Shown: piece by piece, positions 17,281-26,060 of the stretch
Numbering within the stretch: the stretch's first letter is position 1
How the letters are laid out: each line of letters opens with the position of its first letter
Assembly (NCBI RefSeq): GCF_000737785.1
Contig: NZ_JPRO01000016.1
Location: 1 to 64,000 of the forward strand
DNA length: 64,000 bases
Direction of reading: 5' to 3'
DNA from: Chryseobacterium luteum
Lineage (GTDB): Bacteria; Bacteroidota; Bacteroidia; Flavobacteriales; Weeksellaceae
The notes under the pieces: generated by a model
What the model saw: only the letters and a program-made list of their open reading frames with translations
Database searches by the model: none
What the model was told of the DNA's origin: nothing
Position numbers and translations under genes: made by a program

Positions 17281-17979
17281 ATGAAAAAGTTATTATTAAC
17301 GGGTGCTGTTGCACTTTTCGGTTTATCTAATGCTCAAATTGCTAAAGGTACTGTATATGTATCTGGTCAGTTAGGATTTTCTCAGGAAAGCAACAACAAT
17401 ACGGATAAAAAAGTATCTGAAATCAATATTATTCCAACAGTTGGGTATTTTGTAAATACTAACCTTGCTGTAGGTTTAGGTGTTGGTTACAAAAACGCAA
17501 AGACAACAACTGAGGTAAATGATTCTCAAACTATTGGTAACATCACCACTACTTCAGTAGGAAAAACAAAAGATATCAACGATGCTATCGTTGTTGAGCC
17601 TTTCGTAAGAAAATACTGGACTATTGGAGAGAAGTTATATATCTTCGGACAGTTATCAGTTCCTATGGAATTTGGAAGCGGTAAAGATAAAAACGAATTA
17701 ACAACAACTGTATCTTCTTCTACAGGTACTCCAGCTACAACAACTACTACTACTTCTACTAGTGTTGATAAAGCAAAATCTACTTCTATCGGTGTTGCTG
17801 TTAAGCCAGGTTTAGATTATTTCCTAAACAAAAACTGGACTATTGAAGCAACTATCGGTGAATTTGGTTATAACAACAAAAAATATGACATAGATGGTGC
17901 TAAAAGTGTTGATAACTACAATTTCGGATTGAACTTATCCACAGTAACTATCGGTGTTAAATATGTTTTTTCTAAATAA
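17281..17979 (+). CDS. outer-membrane beta-barrel protein
   Basis: 232 residues with signal peptide MKKLLLTGAVALFGLSNAQ. Predicted strands include KGTVYVSGQLGFSQES, INIIPTVGYFVNTNLAVGLGVGYKN, IVVEPFVRKYWTIGEKLYIFGQLSVPMEFG and a terminal LSTVTIGVKYVFSK. A Ser/Thr-rich run near 144-165, with repeated Thr, likely forms a long extracellular loop. It resembles general Bacteroidota OMP beta-barrels of about 200-230 residues. Role unknown. Its codon use is rich in A/T-ending codons, consistent with high expression or with the AT-rich upstream DNA. Confidence 0.8.
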   Translation: MKKLLLTGAVALFGLSNAQIAKGTVYVSGQLGFSQESNNNTDKKVSEINIIPTVGYFVNTNLAVGLGVGYKNAKTTTEVNDSQTIGNITTTSVGKTKDINDAIVVEPFVRKYWTIGEKLYIFGQLSVPMEFGSGKDKNELTTTVSSSTGTPATTTTTTSTSVDKAKSTSIGVAVKPGLDYFLNKNWTIEATIGEFGYNNKKYDIDGAKSVDNYNFGLNLSTVTIGVKYVFSK

Positions 17980-18004
17980 TTAGAAAACATTTAAATACAA
18001 ATAG

Positions 18005-18034
18005 AAGCCCTAAGCATATTAGGGCTTTTTTTAT
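18005..18034 (+). terminator. terminator after the third beta-barrel gene
   Basis: Stem AAGCCCTAA / TTAGGGCTT with a GCATA loop and T7, 26 nt after the stop. Confidence 0.88.
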
Positions 18035-18067
18035 CTTTAAAAATAAAATTTAAGATCAATAATAATC

Positions 18068-18721
18068 ATGAAAAAAATCTTATTGGCATCAGCTCTTGCT
18101 TTTTTTGCAGGCATGAATGCACAGACAAAATTCGGAGTAAAAGCAGGTTACGCATTATCGAATTTAACATCTAATGAAGATCTTGATGCTTTTGAAGGGG
18201 CAGACGGAGGATTGAAATCCAAATCAGGATTTTATGCAGGAGCTTTGGTGGAGCATAAATTCAATAATAAGTTTGCTTTACAAGGGGAAGTTCAATATGC
18301 CAATTTAGGGGGTAAAGTTGAAGTTTCAGCATTGGGAATCACTGTTACAGAAAAATTCAATTTCAATAGAATCGTAGTTCCTGTAGCAGCCAGATATTAT
18401 GCTACTCCTGAATTAGGATTGTACGCAGGACCTTTTGTAAGCTTTAGAACAAGCACTAAGGTAAAGATAGATGTCTCTGGAGGAATTGCAGATCAGGAGA
18501 TATTAAATGCGGGTGAAAATGCTTTAGAAAAAACTTTTGATGACAACCTTAAGTCTACGGAATTTGGTTTGTTTTTAGGAGCTGATTACAATGTGTACAA
18601 AGGATTATTCGTAGATGCACGTTACAGTTTCGGACTGACTAATATGATCAAAGATCCTGTAAACGATGAGAAAATGAAGATGAATTTCTTCCAGTTAGGT
18701 TTGGGATACAAATTCAAATAA
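18068..18721 (+). CDS. outer-membrane beta-barrel protein, PorT-like (paralogue of 15522-16184)
   Basis: 217 residues with signal peptide MKKILLASALAFFAGMNAQ. Strand pattern and words match the gene at 15522: KFGVKAGYALSNL, GFYAGALVEHKFNNKFALQGEVQYANLGGK, RIVVPVAARYYATPELGLYAGPFVSF and GLFVDARYSFGLTNM, ending FFQLGLGYKFK. The two genes are therefore duplicates flanking two other barrel genes. No obvious promoter box was found in the 38 nt after the preceding terminator. It converges with ffh across a bidirectional terminator. Confidence 0.82.
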   Translation: MKKILLASALAFFAGMNAQTKFGVKAGYALSNLTSNEDLDAFEGADGGLKSKSGFYAGALVEHKFNNKFALQGEVQYANLGGKVEVSALGITVTEKFNFNRIVVPVAARYYATPELGLYAGPFVSFRTSTKVKIDVSGGIADQEILNAGENALEKTFDDNLKSTEFGLFLGADYNVYKGLFVDARYSFGLTNMIKDPVNDEKMKMNFFQLGLGYKFK

Positions 18722-18726
18722 AAACA

Positions 18727-18757
18727 AAAAACTCTCAGAATTTCTGAGAGTTTTTTT
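18727..18757. terminator. bidirectional terminator between the fourth barrel gene and ffh
   Basis: Near-perfect palindrome AAAACTCTCAGAA / TTCTGAGAGTTTT with A-runs on one side and T-runs on the other, placed between convergent genes. Confidence 0.9.
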
Positions 18758-18780
18758 ATGTCTTATCACTTTAGGCTTGA

Positions 18781-20142
18781 TTATTTCCCCATCATTCCGC
18801 CCATGCCCGGCATATTCGGCATTTTGCTCATCATCTGCATCATCTGTTTCCCCTGAGGTCCCTGCATCATCTTCATCATTTTGCCCATCTGCTCGAACTG
18901 CTTCATCAATTGATTCACATCTTCAATTTTTCTTCCCGCACCTTTTGCAATTCTTTGCTTTCTCTGTGTATTGATGATAGAAGGTCTTCTTCTTTCGTCG
19001 GGTGTCATAGAGTAAATGATCGCTTCAATATGCTTGAAAGCATCATCGCTGATCTCCACATCTTTGATCGCTTTTCCAACCCCTGGAATCATTCCCATAA
19101 GGTCTTTCATGTTACCCATCTTCTTGATCTGGTTGATCTGCTTAAGGAAATCGTCAAACCCGAATTCGTTTTTAGCGATTTTTTTATGCAGCTTTTTAGC
19201 TTCTTCCTCGTCAAACTGTTCCTGGGCTCTTTCCACTAAGGAAACCACGTCACCCATTCCCAGGATCCTGTCTGCCATCCTTTCCGGATAGAAAAGGTCT
19301 AAAGCTTCCATTTTCTCACCTGTAGAGATGAATTTGATTGGTTTTTCAACCACGGAACGGATCGTTAAAGCAGCACCCCCTCTTGTATCACCGTCTAATT
19401 TGGTAAGAACAACACCGTCAAAGTTCAGGGCCTCGTTAAATGTCTTAGCTGTATTTACAGCATCCTGACCCGTCATGGAATCTACAACGAATAAAGTTTC
19501 CTGAGGCTTGATGAAGTAATGTACAGATTTGATCTCGTTCATCATCTGCTCGTCAATCGCAAGACGTCCTGCCGTATCGACAATCACTACATCATGACCG
19601 TTGGCTTTTGCAAAATTAATTGCATTCTCGGCAATGGTAGATGGATTGGTAGAGCCTTCCTCTGTAAATACCGGAACCCCGATCTGCCCGCCCAATATTT
19701 TAAGCTGGTCGATCGCAGCGGGACGGTAAACGTCGCAGGCAACCAATAAAGGTTTTTTAGTTCTTTTTGTTTTTAAATAATTGGCCAGTTTTCCGGAGAA
19801 CGTAGTCTTACCCGAACCCTGAAGACCCGCAATAAGGATCACGGTCGGCTTTCCTGAAAGATTGATTCCTTCCTGAGAACCTCCCATAAGATCTACTAAT
19901 TCGTCATGGACGATCTTCGTCATCAGCTGTCCCGGTGTAAGGGAAGTAAGAACGTTTTGCCCTAAAGCTTTATCCTGAACTCTTTTGGTAAGATCTTTTG
20001 CAACTTTATAGTTAACATCGGCATCTACCAGCGCTCTACGGATCTCCTTTACGGTTTCCGCTACGTTGATTTCTGTGATTTTCCCGCGTCCGGAAATATT
20101 ATGTAGAGCCTTGTCTAATTTATCCTGTAAACTATTAAACAT
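18781..20142 (-). CDS. ffh: signal recognition particle protein Ffh
   Basis: GTPase that binds 4.5S RNA and the signal sequences of nascent membrane proteins, then docks with FtsY. 453 residues in the usual order: N domain (1-90), G domain with G1 GLQGSGKTT (106-114), VACDVYRPAA, G3 VDTAGRLAID and G4 TKLDGD, then the Met-rich M domain from about 325. The M domain contains SMTPDERRRPSIINTQRKQRIAKGAG (shortened here: RRRPSIINTQRKQRIAKGAG) for RNA binding and ends in a Met/Gly/Pro tail. Fully normal. The gene is alone, with a good promoter. Confidence 0.97.
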   Translation of the reverse strand: MFNSLQDKLDKALHNISGRGKITEINVAETVKEIRRALVDADVNYKVAKDLTKRVQDKALGQNVLTSLTPGQLMTKIVHDELVDLMGGSQEGINLSGKPTVILIAGLQGSGKTTFSGKLANYLKTKRTKKPLLVACDVYRPAAIDQLKILGGQIGVPVFTEEGSTNPSTIAENAINFAKANGHDVVIVDTAGRLAIDEQMMNEIKSVHYFIKPQETLFVVDSMTGQDAVNTAKTFNEALNFDGVVLTKLDGDTRGGAALTIRSVVEKPIKFISTGEKMEALDLFYPERMADRILGMGDVVSLVERAQEQFDEEEAKKLHKKIAKNEFGFDDFLKQINQIKKMGNMKDLMGMIPGVGKAIKDVEISDDAFKHIEAIIYSMTPDERRRPSIINTQRKQRIAKGAGRKIEDVNQLMKQFEQMGKMMKMMQGPQGKQMMQMMSKMPNMPGMGGMMGK

Positions 20143-20165
20143 ATGTATTGTAAATTATAGGTCTG

Positions 20166-20194
20166 CAAAAATAAGGAATTTTTAGCACATCCAA
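20166..20194 (-). promoter_or_regulatory. promoter of ffh
   Basis: Minus strand: TTG (20194-20192), 18-nt spacer, TATTTTTG (20173-20166). Leader about 18 nt. Confidence 0.75.
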
Positions 20195-20271
20195 AGTGTT
20201 CGGACACGTAATATTATATATATACAAAAAATGATAAAAATCAATTCCTGTAAAATTCGATAGAAAAAGTC

Positions 20272-20279
20272 TATTTTTG
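20272..20279 (+). promoter_or_regulatory. -7 promoter box of the AtpI-like gene
   Basis: TATTTTTG 44 nt before the start codon; no clear -33 TTG. It would let this gene be transcribed separately from the atpB promoter. Confidence 0.5.
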
Positions 20280-20323
20280 TGATCAATTAAAATAAACCTT
20301 AGTATTTTATAAAGGTTGAAAAT

Positions 20324-20704
20324 ATGTTTGTAATGAAATTAAATCCTAATATCCTGGTTACGGTATTATTCTTTTTAACATTTCTGATCCACTTTTCCCT
20401 TTGGAAATTTGTTTTTCACTTAGATGAGATTATTATTGTTAAGTTTTATCTTTTTTTAAGTGTTATGTTCATGCTAATGATTACAATGATTATTTTGATA
20501 AACAGAACCGTGCCTGAATTTTTAGGACTGGCTGTGATCGGGCTGATCCTTTTAAAATTCGGTTTAATGTATCTAATCAGGAAAAAATTGAACTTTGAAG
20601 TGATTCCAGGCTATAAATTTCATTTTATTATTCCCTATTTCGTCCTGACAACACTGCTTACATACTATGCAATTAAGCTGATTAATCATGACAAAAAACA
20701 GTAA
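20324..20704 (+). CDS. AtpI-like small membrane protein at the head of the ATP synthase cluster
   Basis: 126 residues with four hydrophobic helices (about 8-28, 37-60, 66-86, 100-119) and a short basic tail (NHDKKQ). Sequence identity to AtpI cannot be claimed by eye, but position immediately before atpB, the size and the four-helix topology fit the AtpI/UncI-like assembly factor that precedes F1Fo genes. The first Met is followed three codons later by another (MFVMKLNP), so the start may be 20333. It has its own -7 box, and a second promoter follows for atpB. Confidence 0.65.
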   Translation: MFVMKLNPNILVTVLFFLTFLIHFSLWKFVFHLDEIIIVKFYLFLSVMFMLMITMIILINRTVPEFLGLAVIGLILLKFGLMYLIRKKLNFEVIPGYKFHFIIPYFVLTTLLTYYAIKLINHDKKQ

Positions 20705-20713
20705 AATTATTTA

Positions 20714-20742
20714 TTGAAACTAGAAAAAATATTATATTTTTG
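20714..20742 (+). promoter_or_regulatory. promoter of the atpB-E-F-H-A-G operon
   Basis: TTG (20714-20716), 18-nt spacer, TATTTTTG (20735-20742). The box overlaps the TTG codon that would otherwise extend atpB, which fixes the atpB start at the ATG 20764. Confidence 0.8.
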
Positions 20743-20763
20743 CACAACGAAAAAAACCTATCA

Positions 20764-21864
20764 ATGTTTAAGAAATTCGCAGTTTTATTCTACAGTATTT
20801 TTGTATTAAACTTAGTGTCTGCACAGCACGGTGAGGCTACTACTGAGGTAGCTCCCGCTCAGGAGCTTTCAGAGAAAGACAAAACAAGTAAAGAAAACAA
20901 GGAGTTCATCGATCATCACTTGTTGGATGCTCACGACTTTACATTGATGGTAGACAAAGAAGGTCACCACATCGGTTTTCCTCTTCCTGTTATTTTTTAT
21001 GATAACGGAATCCATGCTTTTATGAGCAACAGCAAAGAGGGTTTCATGCACGGTGAGCCAACTGAAATAGATGGTTCTTATTATAAACTGCACCACGAGA
21101 AAATTTTCAAAACGGATGCAGCAGGAACTTTAACACTTGGAGAAGATGGTTTTCCTACTAATGAAAGACCTCTAGATCTTTCTATTACAAAGAGTGTGCT
21201 TATTCTTTTATTAGTATCTGTCTTTATGTTGGTGTTATTTGCTGGAATGGCTAAATCTTATAAGAAATCTGTTGTTCCTACAGGAGCTGCAAGATTCTTA
21301 GAGCCGTTAATCATTTTTGTGAGAGACGAAGTAGCAATCCCGAATATCGGTCATAAATATAAAAGATTTATGGGATACTTACTAACTGTATTCTTCTTTA
21401 TCTTATTCCTTAACGTATTAGGATTGATGCCTTTCGGAATCAATGTTACGGGGAATATTACAATGACATTCTTCCTTGCGATCCTTACTTATTTAATCAC
21501 TACGTTCTCTGCTAATAAAGATTACTGGAAGCACATTTTCTGGATGCCGGGAGTTCCTGTACCCATGAAGCTTATCATGCTGCCAATCGAATTATTGGGA
21601 ACTATCACTAAGCCTTTCGCATTGATGATCCGTCTTTTTGCCAACATGACTGCAGGACACATTGTAGTAATGAGTTTGATCGGGCTAATCTATGTGTTTA
21701 AGAATTTTGCAGCAGGTATTGCATTCCCTTTCTTAACGTTGGTAATCTATTTACTGGAAGTATTGGTAGCATTCTTACAGGCTTATATCTTTACGATGTT
21801 ATCAGCTCTGTTTATCGGAATGGCAGTACAGGAGCACGAGCACGAACATCATGCTGCTCACTAA
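20764..21864 (+). CDS. atpB: F1Fo ATP synthase subunit a
   Basis: Membrane subunit that forms the proton half-channels against the c-ring. The ATG at 20764 is chosen because an upstream in-frame TTG lies inside the promoter. The protein then begins with a signal peptide (MFKKFAVLFYSIFVLNLVSAQ) and a roughly 120-residue hydrophilic, His-rich domain before the first conserved helix, a known trait of Bacteroidota subunit a. The essential arginine lies in MIRLFANMTAGHIVV. The C-terminus is His/Glu-rich (EHEHEHHAAH). About 366 residues against about 270 in E. coli, the difference being the N-terminal domain. Confidence 0.95.
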   Translation: MFKKFAVLFYSIFVLNLVSAQHGEATTEVAPAQELSEKDKTSKENKEFIDHHLLDAHDFTLMVDKEGHHIGFPLPVIFYDNGIHAFMSNSKEGFMHGEPTEIDGSYYKLHHEKIFKTDAAGTLTLGEDGFPTNERPLDLSITKSVLILLLVSVFMLVLFAGMAKSYKKSVVPTGAARFLEPLIIFVRDEVAIPNIGHKYKRFMGYLLTVFFFILFLNVLGLMPFGINVTGNITMTFFLAILTYLITTFSANKDYWKHIFWMPGVPVPMKLIMLPIELLGTITKPFALMIRLFANMTAGHIVVMSLIGLIYVFKNFAAGIAFPFLTLVIYLLEVLVAFLQAYIFTMLSALFIGMAVQEHEHEHHAAH

Positions 21865-21911
21865 TTGGAATTGTAAATTAAAGTAAAACAAATTTTTTAA
21901 AATTATATATT

Positions 21912-22106
21912 ATGGAAATCCCTAAAATTGTAGGTGCTGGTATCGTAGTACTAGGTGTAGGTATTGGTCTTGGTAAAATCGGAGCTGCTGCTCTTGAAGC
22001 TATCGCTAGACAACCTGAGCAATCTGGAAAAATCCAAACAGCTATGCTTATCGCTGCTGCACTTGTTGAAGGTGTTGCGTTTGCTGCTCTATTCGCGGTA
22101 AACTAA
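21912..22106 (+). CDS. atpE: F1Fo ATP synthase subunit c
   Basis: Proteolipid of 64 residues that oligomerises into the rotor ring. Two hydrophobic helices flank the polar loop ARQPEQ, which contacts gamma/epsilon. The ion-binding carboxylate is Glu53 in ALVEGVAFAALF. The residue after it is Gly, not Ser/Thr, and the first helix lacks the Gln of sodium-binding rings, so proton coupling is expected. It is shorter than many c subunits but typical for this phylum. Confidence 0.96.
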   Translation: MEIPKIVGAGIVVLGVGIGLGKIGAAALEAIARQPEQSGKIQTAMLIAAALVEGVAFAALFAVN

Positions 22107-22192
22107 TTAAAATTAAACCATTACCCGTAACGGTTGGTTACAGGTAATGGTTATTTAAGAAAAAAAGTAATAATTATTTATACATTTATATA

Positions 22193-22690
22193 ATGGAATT
22201 AATTCACCAGTTTTCATCAGGATTATTTATTATCCAGTCTGTTATTTTTCTAGCATTATTATTTTTGTTAGGCAAATTTGCCTGGAAACCTATTTTAAAA
22301 TCGATCAATGACAGAGAAACTTCTATTGTTGATGCTCTTAATCAAGCTAAATTGGCAAGAAAAGAGATGGAGACTTTAAAAGAAGATAACGAAAGAATTA
22401 TTCGTGAAGCTAAAATCGAAAGAGATGCTATCCTTAAAGAAGCCAGAGAAATTAAAGATAGAATCGTAGGTGAGGCTAAAGATGTTGCTAAAAATGAAGG
22501 CGATAAAATGATTGAAGCAGCTAAGCAAACCATTCAGGCTGAGAAAAATGCTGCAATGGCAGACATCAAAACTCAAATTGGTACTTTATCTGTCAACATC
22601 GCTGAATCTATCCTTAAGCAGAAGTTGGATACCAACGAAGCTCAAAACGAATTAGTTCAAAATTATTTAAACAAATCTAACCTTAACTAA
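22193..22690 (+). CDS. atpF: F1Fo ATP synthase subunit b
   Basis: Peripheral stalk subunit, 165 residues. One N-terminal transmembrane helix (about 10-28) ends in the conserved GKFAWKPI, followed by a long charged coiled coil (about 35-150) rich in Ala, Lys and Glu. Only one b-type gene is present, so a homodimeric stalk is likely. The start codon is 86 nt after atpE. The stop is 2 nt before atpH, indicating coupling. Confidence 0.95.
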   Translation: MELIHQFSSGLFIIQSVIFLALLFLLGKFAWKPILKSINDRETSIVDALNQAKLARKEMETLKEDNERIIREAKIERDAILKEAREIKDRIVGEAKDVAKNEGDKMIEAAKQTIQAEKNAAMADIKTQIGTLSVNIAESILKQKLDTNEAQNELVQNYLNKSNLN

Positions 22691-22692
22691 GA

Positions 22693-23232
22693 ATGCTTAC
22701 ATCTAAAGTAGCTAAAAGATACGCACAGGGCCTGCTTGATTTCACGAATGAAACAGGTCAGACAGCTGCTGTATTTTCTGAAATGAAAGATGTAAAGAAG
22801 ATCATGTCTCAATCTGCAGACCTGAATAAATTCTTCCTTACACCTTACATTGATGCAAAAAAGAAAATAGAGGTAGCAGACCAGATCTTTAAAGATTTTT
22901 CGGTTTCTTCACAAAACCTGATCAGATTAGTCATCAGACACGGACGTGAAAACCAGCTGAAAAATATCGCTCAGGAGTTCATCAACAAAGTAGAGGATAT
23001 CAACGGAGTACAGAGAATTACTCTTACTACAGCCACTCAGCTTTCTAAAGAGAACCTTGACCAGATCCTAAGATCTACCAATCTTGTAAAGGAAGGTTCA
23101 AACTTTGATCTGAACTTAAATGTGAAGCCTGAAATCTTGGGAGGTTACATTTTAAGAGTAGGTGATCAGCAGATAGATACGTCTGTAAAGACAAAACTTA
23201 ATCAGGTTAAAAAAGATTTTCAATTAAATTAA
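22693..23232 (+). CDS. atpH: F1Fo ATP synthase subunit delta
   Basis: Links the top of F1 to the b stalk. 179 residues with the family start KVAKRYAQGLLDFTNE and the C-terminal motif DLNLNVKPEILGGYILRVGDQQIDTSVKTKLNQ (core EILGGYILRVGDQQIDTS). It begins 2 nt after atpF and ends 18 nt before atpA, in canonical order. Confidence 0.95.
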   Translation: MLTSKVAKRYAQGLLDFTNETGQTAAVFSEMKDVKKIMSQSADLNKFFLTPYIDAKKKIEVADQIFKDFSVSSQNLIRLVIRHGRENQLKNIAQEFINKVEDINGVQRITLTTATQLSKENLDQILRSTNLVKEGSNFDLNLNVKPEILGGYILRVGDQQIDTSVKTKLNQVKKDFQLN

Positions 23233-23250
23233 AGAAAAAACAACCATACA

Positions 23251-24828
23251 ATGGCAGAAATAAATCCGGCAGAAGTATCTGCGATCTTAAAACAGCAATT
23301 GGCCAACTTCGATACTCAATCCAACGTTGAGGAAGTAGGTACAGTTTTAACCATCGGTGATGGTATTGCTCGTGTATACGGGTTAGAAAACGTACAATAC
23401 GGAGAGTTGGTGAAATTTTCTAGTGATGTAGAAGGTATTGTACTTAACCTTGAAGAAGACAACGTAGGTGTTGCTCTGCTTGGGGAAAGTAAATTAGTAA
23501 GAGAAGGAGATACAGTAAGAAGAACAAACAGAATCTCTTCTATTAAAGTAGGAGAAGGAATGTTAGGAAGAGTAGTAGATACTCTTGGTAACCCTATCGA
23601 TGGTAAAGGTCCTATTACTGGGGATTTATACGAAATGCCATTGGAAAGAAAAGCTCCCGGAGTTATCTTCAGACAGCCGGTAACTGAGCCTTTACAGACA
23701 GGTATCGTGGCGATCGACTCTATGATCCCTGTAGGAAGAGGTCAGAGAGAGCTTATCATTGGTGACAGACAGACAGGTAAAACTACTGTTGCGATTGATA
23801 CGATCATCAACCAGAAAGAATTCTTTGATGCAGGACAGCCTGTATATTGTATATATGTTGCGATCGGTCAGAAAGCTTCTACTGTAGCACAAATCGTTAA
23901 AACCCTTTCTGATAAAGGTGCTTTAGCGTATACAGTAATCGTTGCGGCTAATGCTTCTGACCCTGTTCCAATGCAGGTATATTCTGCAATGGCAGGTGCA
24001 TCTATCGGGGAGTTCTTCAGAGACACCGGCAGACCTGCATTGATCGTTTATGATGATCTATCTAAACAAGCAGTTGCTTATCGTGAGCTTTCTCTGTTAT
24101 TGAGAAGACCACCGGGCCGTGAAGCTTATCCTGGAGATGTTTTCTATCTTCACTCAAGATTATTGGAAAGAGCGGCAAAAGTGATCGCTGATGATACAAT
24201 CGCTAGTCAAATGAATGATTTACCTGAGTCTTTAAGACCAATTGTAAAAGGTGGTGGTTCATTAACGGCACTTCCGATTATCGAAACTCAGGCTGGTGAC
24301 GTTTCTGCGTATATTCCAACCAACGTAATCTCTATTACAGACGGACAGATCTTCCTGGAGTCTGATCTATTCAACTCAGGGGTTCGTCCAGCGATCAACG
24401 TAGGTATCTCTGTATCCAGAGTAGGAGGTAACGCTCAGATCAAGTCCATGAAAAAAGTATCTGGTACTCTTAAATTAGACCAGGCTCAATATAAAGAACT
24501 TGAAGCGTTTGCTAAATTCGGTTCTGACCTTGATGCTTCTACTTTAGCTGTAATTTCTAAAGGAGAAAGAAACGTAGAACTTCTTAAGCAGCCGGTAAAT
24601 TCTCCGCTTCCTGTAGATAGCCAGGTTGCTATGATCTATGCAGGTACTGAGAACTTAATGAGAAACGTTCCTATCAAAAAGGTAAAAGAATTCCAATTAG
24701 AATATATTGAATTCTTAAGATCTAAGCACCCTGATACAATGGCGGCAATTAAAGCCGGTAAAATTGATAACGATATTACCAACGTCCTTAAGCAGGCAGC
24801 TAACGATTTAGCTTCTAAATATAACTAA
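23251..24828 (+). CDS. atpA: F1Fo ATP synthase subunit alpha
   Basis: Regulatory nucleotide-binding subunit of the F1 hexamer, 525 residues. P-loop GDRQTGKT at 171-178, then [34 protein letters not shown] (core [20 protein letters not shown]) and the arginine-finger region with ISVSRVGG. Length is normal. The next gene, atpG, is separated by an 85-nt spacer containing a long inverted repeat instead of the tight spacing seen elsewhere in the operon. Confidence 0.97.
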   Translation: MAEINPAEVSAILKQQLANFDTQSNVEEVGTVLTIGDGIARVYGLENVQYGELVKFSSDVEGIVLNLEEDNVGVALLGESKLVREGDTVRRTNRISSIKVGEGMLGRVVDTLGNPIDGKGPITGDLYEMPLERKAPGVIFRQPVTEPLQTGIVAIDSMIPVGRGQRELIIGDRQTGKTTVAIDTIINQKEFFDAGQPVYCIYVAIGQKASTVAQIVKTLSDKGALAYTVIVAANASDPVPMQVYSAMAGASIGEFFRDTGRPALIVYDDLSKQAVAYRELSLLLRRPPGREAYPGDVFYLHSRLLERAAKVIADDTIASQMNDLPESLRPIVKGGGSLTALPIIETQAGDVSAYIPTNVISITDGQIFLESDLFNSGVRPAINVGISVSRVGGNAQIKSMKKVSGTLKLDQAQYKELEAFAKFGSDLDASTLAVISKGERNVELLKQPVNSPLPVDSQVAMIYAGTENLMRNVPIKKVKEFQLEYIEFLRSKHPDTMAAIKAGKIDNDITNVLKQAANDLASKYN

Positions 24829-24831
24829 AAA

Positions 24832-24907
24832 TTAGTTGATGGTTGTTGGTTGATAGTTGACAGAATTTTCTAAAACTAGCAACCAACAACCGACAACCAA
24901 CAACTAA
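24832..24907. repeat. inverted repeat in the atpA-atpG spacer
   Basis: Left arm 24832-24859 and right arm 24880-24907 are about 28 nt each with few mismatches, separated by about 20 nt. The arms are made of the repeated word GGTTGTTGGTTG and its complement. A transcript would fold into a long stem-loop between the two cistrons. It lacks a terminal U-run, so it is not a standard terminator. Confidence 0.75.
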
Positions 24908-24913
24908 CCCAAT

Positions 24914-25780
24914 ATGGCAAACTTAAAAGAAATACGAGGCAGAATTACGTCAATTTCATCTACGATGCAGATTACGCGTGCTATGAAAATGGTTTCCGCT
25001 GCGAAGCTTAAAAAAGCGCAGGATGCAATCGTAATGTTAAGACCTTATTCTGAAAAACTGCAGGAAATCATCCAGAATGTAAATTCTAGTTCAGATCCTG
25101 ATCAGGTTTCTATTTATGCTCAAAAAAGAGAGGTTAAAAGAGTACTTTTCATCGCTGTAACTTCAAACAGAGGTTTGGCTGGTGCCTTCAACTCTAATGT
25201 TGTAAAAGAACTGAACATTCAGTTTCAGAATAAATCTCAGTATGAGGTTGAAGTTCTTACCATTGGTAAAAAAGCTTACGATTCTGTAAGAAGAACCCGT
25301 GCAGTATATTCCAATGAAAGTGCCGTTTTTGACAACTTAAACTTTGATACGGTATCCAATGTTACTGAAGGGGTAATGAACAGCTTTAAAGAGGGCAAAT
25401 TTGACGAGGTTTATTTGATCTACAACAAATTTGTTAACGCTGCTACCCAGGAAGTAACTGCCGAACAGCTTCTTCCGATTTCTATGGCCGAAAATGCTGA
25501 AGAAACTCAGGTAGAAACAGATTATATCTTTGAACCGAACAGAAATGAAATTCTTGACAATTTGATTCCTAAAGCGATCAAAACTCAGGTTTTCAAAGCA
25601 GTTTTAGATTCAGTAGCATCTGAGCACGGAGCTAGAATGACAGCTATGCACAAAGCTACAGACAACGCACAGGAACTGAAAAATGATCTTGTGATCTTCT
25701 ACAACAAAGCCAGACAGGCTGCCATTACAAACGAAATCTTAGAGATCGTTTCAGGAGCAGAAGCTTTGAAAAATTCATAG
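24914..25780 (+). CDS. atpG: F1Fo ATP synthase subunit gamma
   Basis: Central rotor shaft, 288 residues. The N-terminal helix MANLKEIRGRITSISSTMQITRAMKMVSAAKLKKAQ (core TMQITRAMKMVSAAKLKKAQ) and the C-terminal helix ASEHGARMTAMHKATDNAQELKNDL are diagnostic. It is last gene of this cluster; atpD and atpC (beta, epsilon) are not in the window, as is common in Bacteroidota, where they form a separate operon. A terminator follows. Confidence 0.96.
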   Translation: MANLKEIRGRITSISSTMQITRAMKMVSAAKLKKAQDAIVMLRPYSEKLQEIIQNVNSSSDPDQVSIYAQKREVKRVLFIAVTSNRGLAGAFNSNVVKELNIQFQNKSQYEVEVLTIGKKAYDSVRRTRAVYSNESAVFDNLNFDTVSNVTEGVMNSFKEGKFDEVYLIYNKFVNAATQEVTAEQLLPISMAENAEETQVETDYIFEPNRNEILDNLIPKAIKTQVFKAVLDSVASEHGARMTAMHKATDNAQELKNDLVIFYNKARQAAITNEILEIVSGAEALKNS

Positions 25781-25801
25781 AGAATTATTTAAATATCATA
25801 G

Positions 25802-25832
25802 AAAGCATCGACATTATCGGTGCTTTTTTTGT
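25802..25832 (+). terminator. terminator of the ATP synthase operon
   Basis: Stem AAAGCATCG / CGGTGCTTT (one G-T pair) with a 7-nt loop and T7, 22 nt after atpG. Confidence 0.85.
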
Positions 25833-26027
25833 GTTTAAACGTCTGGGAGAAAAATAGGGAAGACCGAAGTTCCTGTCCGGATTTTAAATATTATTATAGG
25901 CAAATTGATACTATTTTAGTTGTTCTTTAACCTGTAAAAACTCCTATCTTCCCGCTTCAATCTTCCATTTCCGAAAATTAGATTCCCAAAATACCTTATC
26001 CCCAACTCAGGTTATTTTTATTTTATC

Positions 26028-26035
26028 TATCTTTG
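26028..26035 (+). promoter_or_regulatory. -7 promoter box of the CNNM/CorC-type gene
   Basis: TATCTTTG 25 nt before the ATG at 26061; no clear TTG at -33. The 190 nt between the atp terminator and this box hold nothing recognised. Confidence 0.55.
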
Positions 26036-26060
26036 TCAATTAAAATTATACAACTTCTAA

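Noticed and set aside
20740..20763. TTG start that would lengthen AtpB by eight residues
   Set aside because: The codon lies within the -7 promoter element, so it is not transcribed.
24832..24907. CRISPR-like or tandem repeat array in the atp operon
   Set aside because: Only an inverted pair with one loop; there are no regularly spaced direct repeats or unique spacers.
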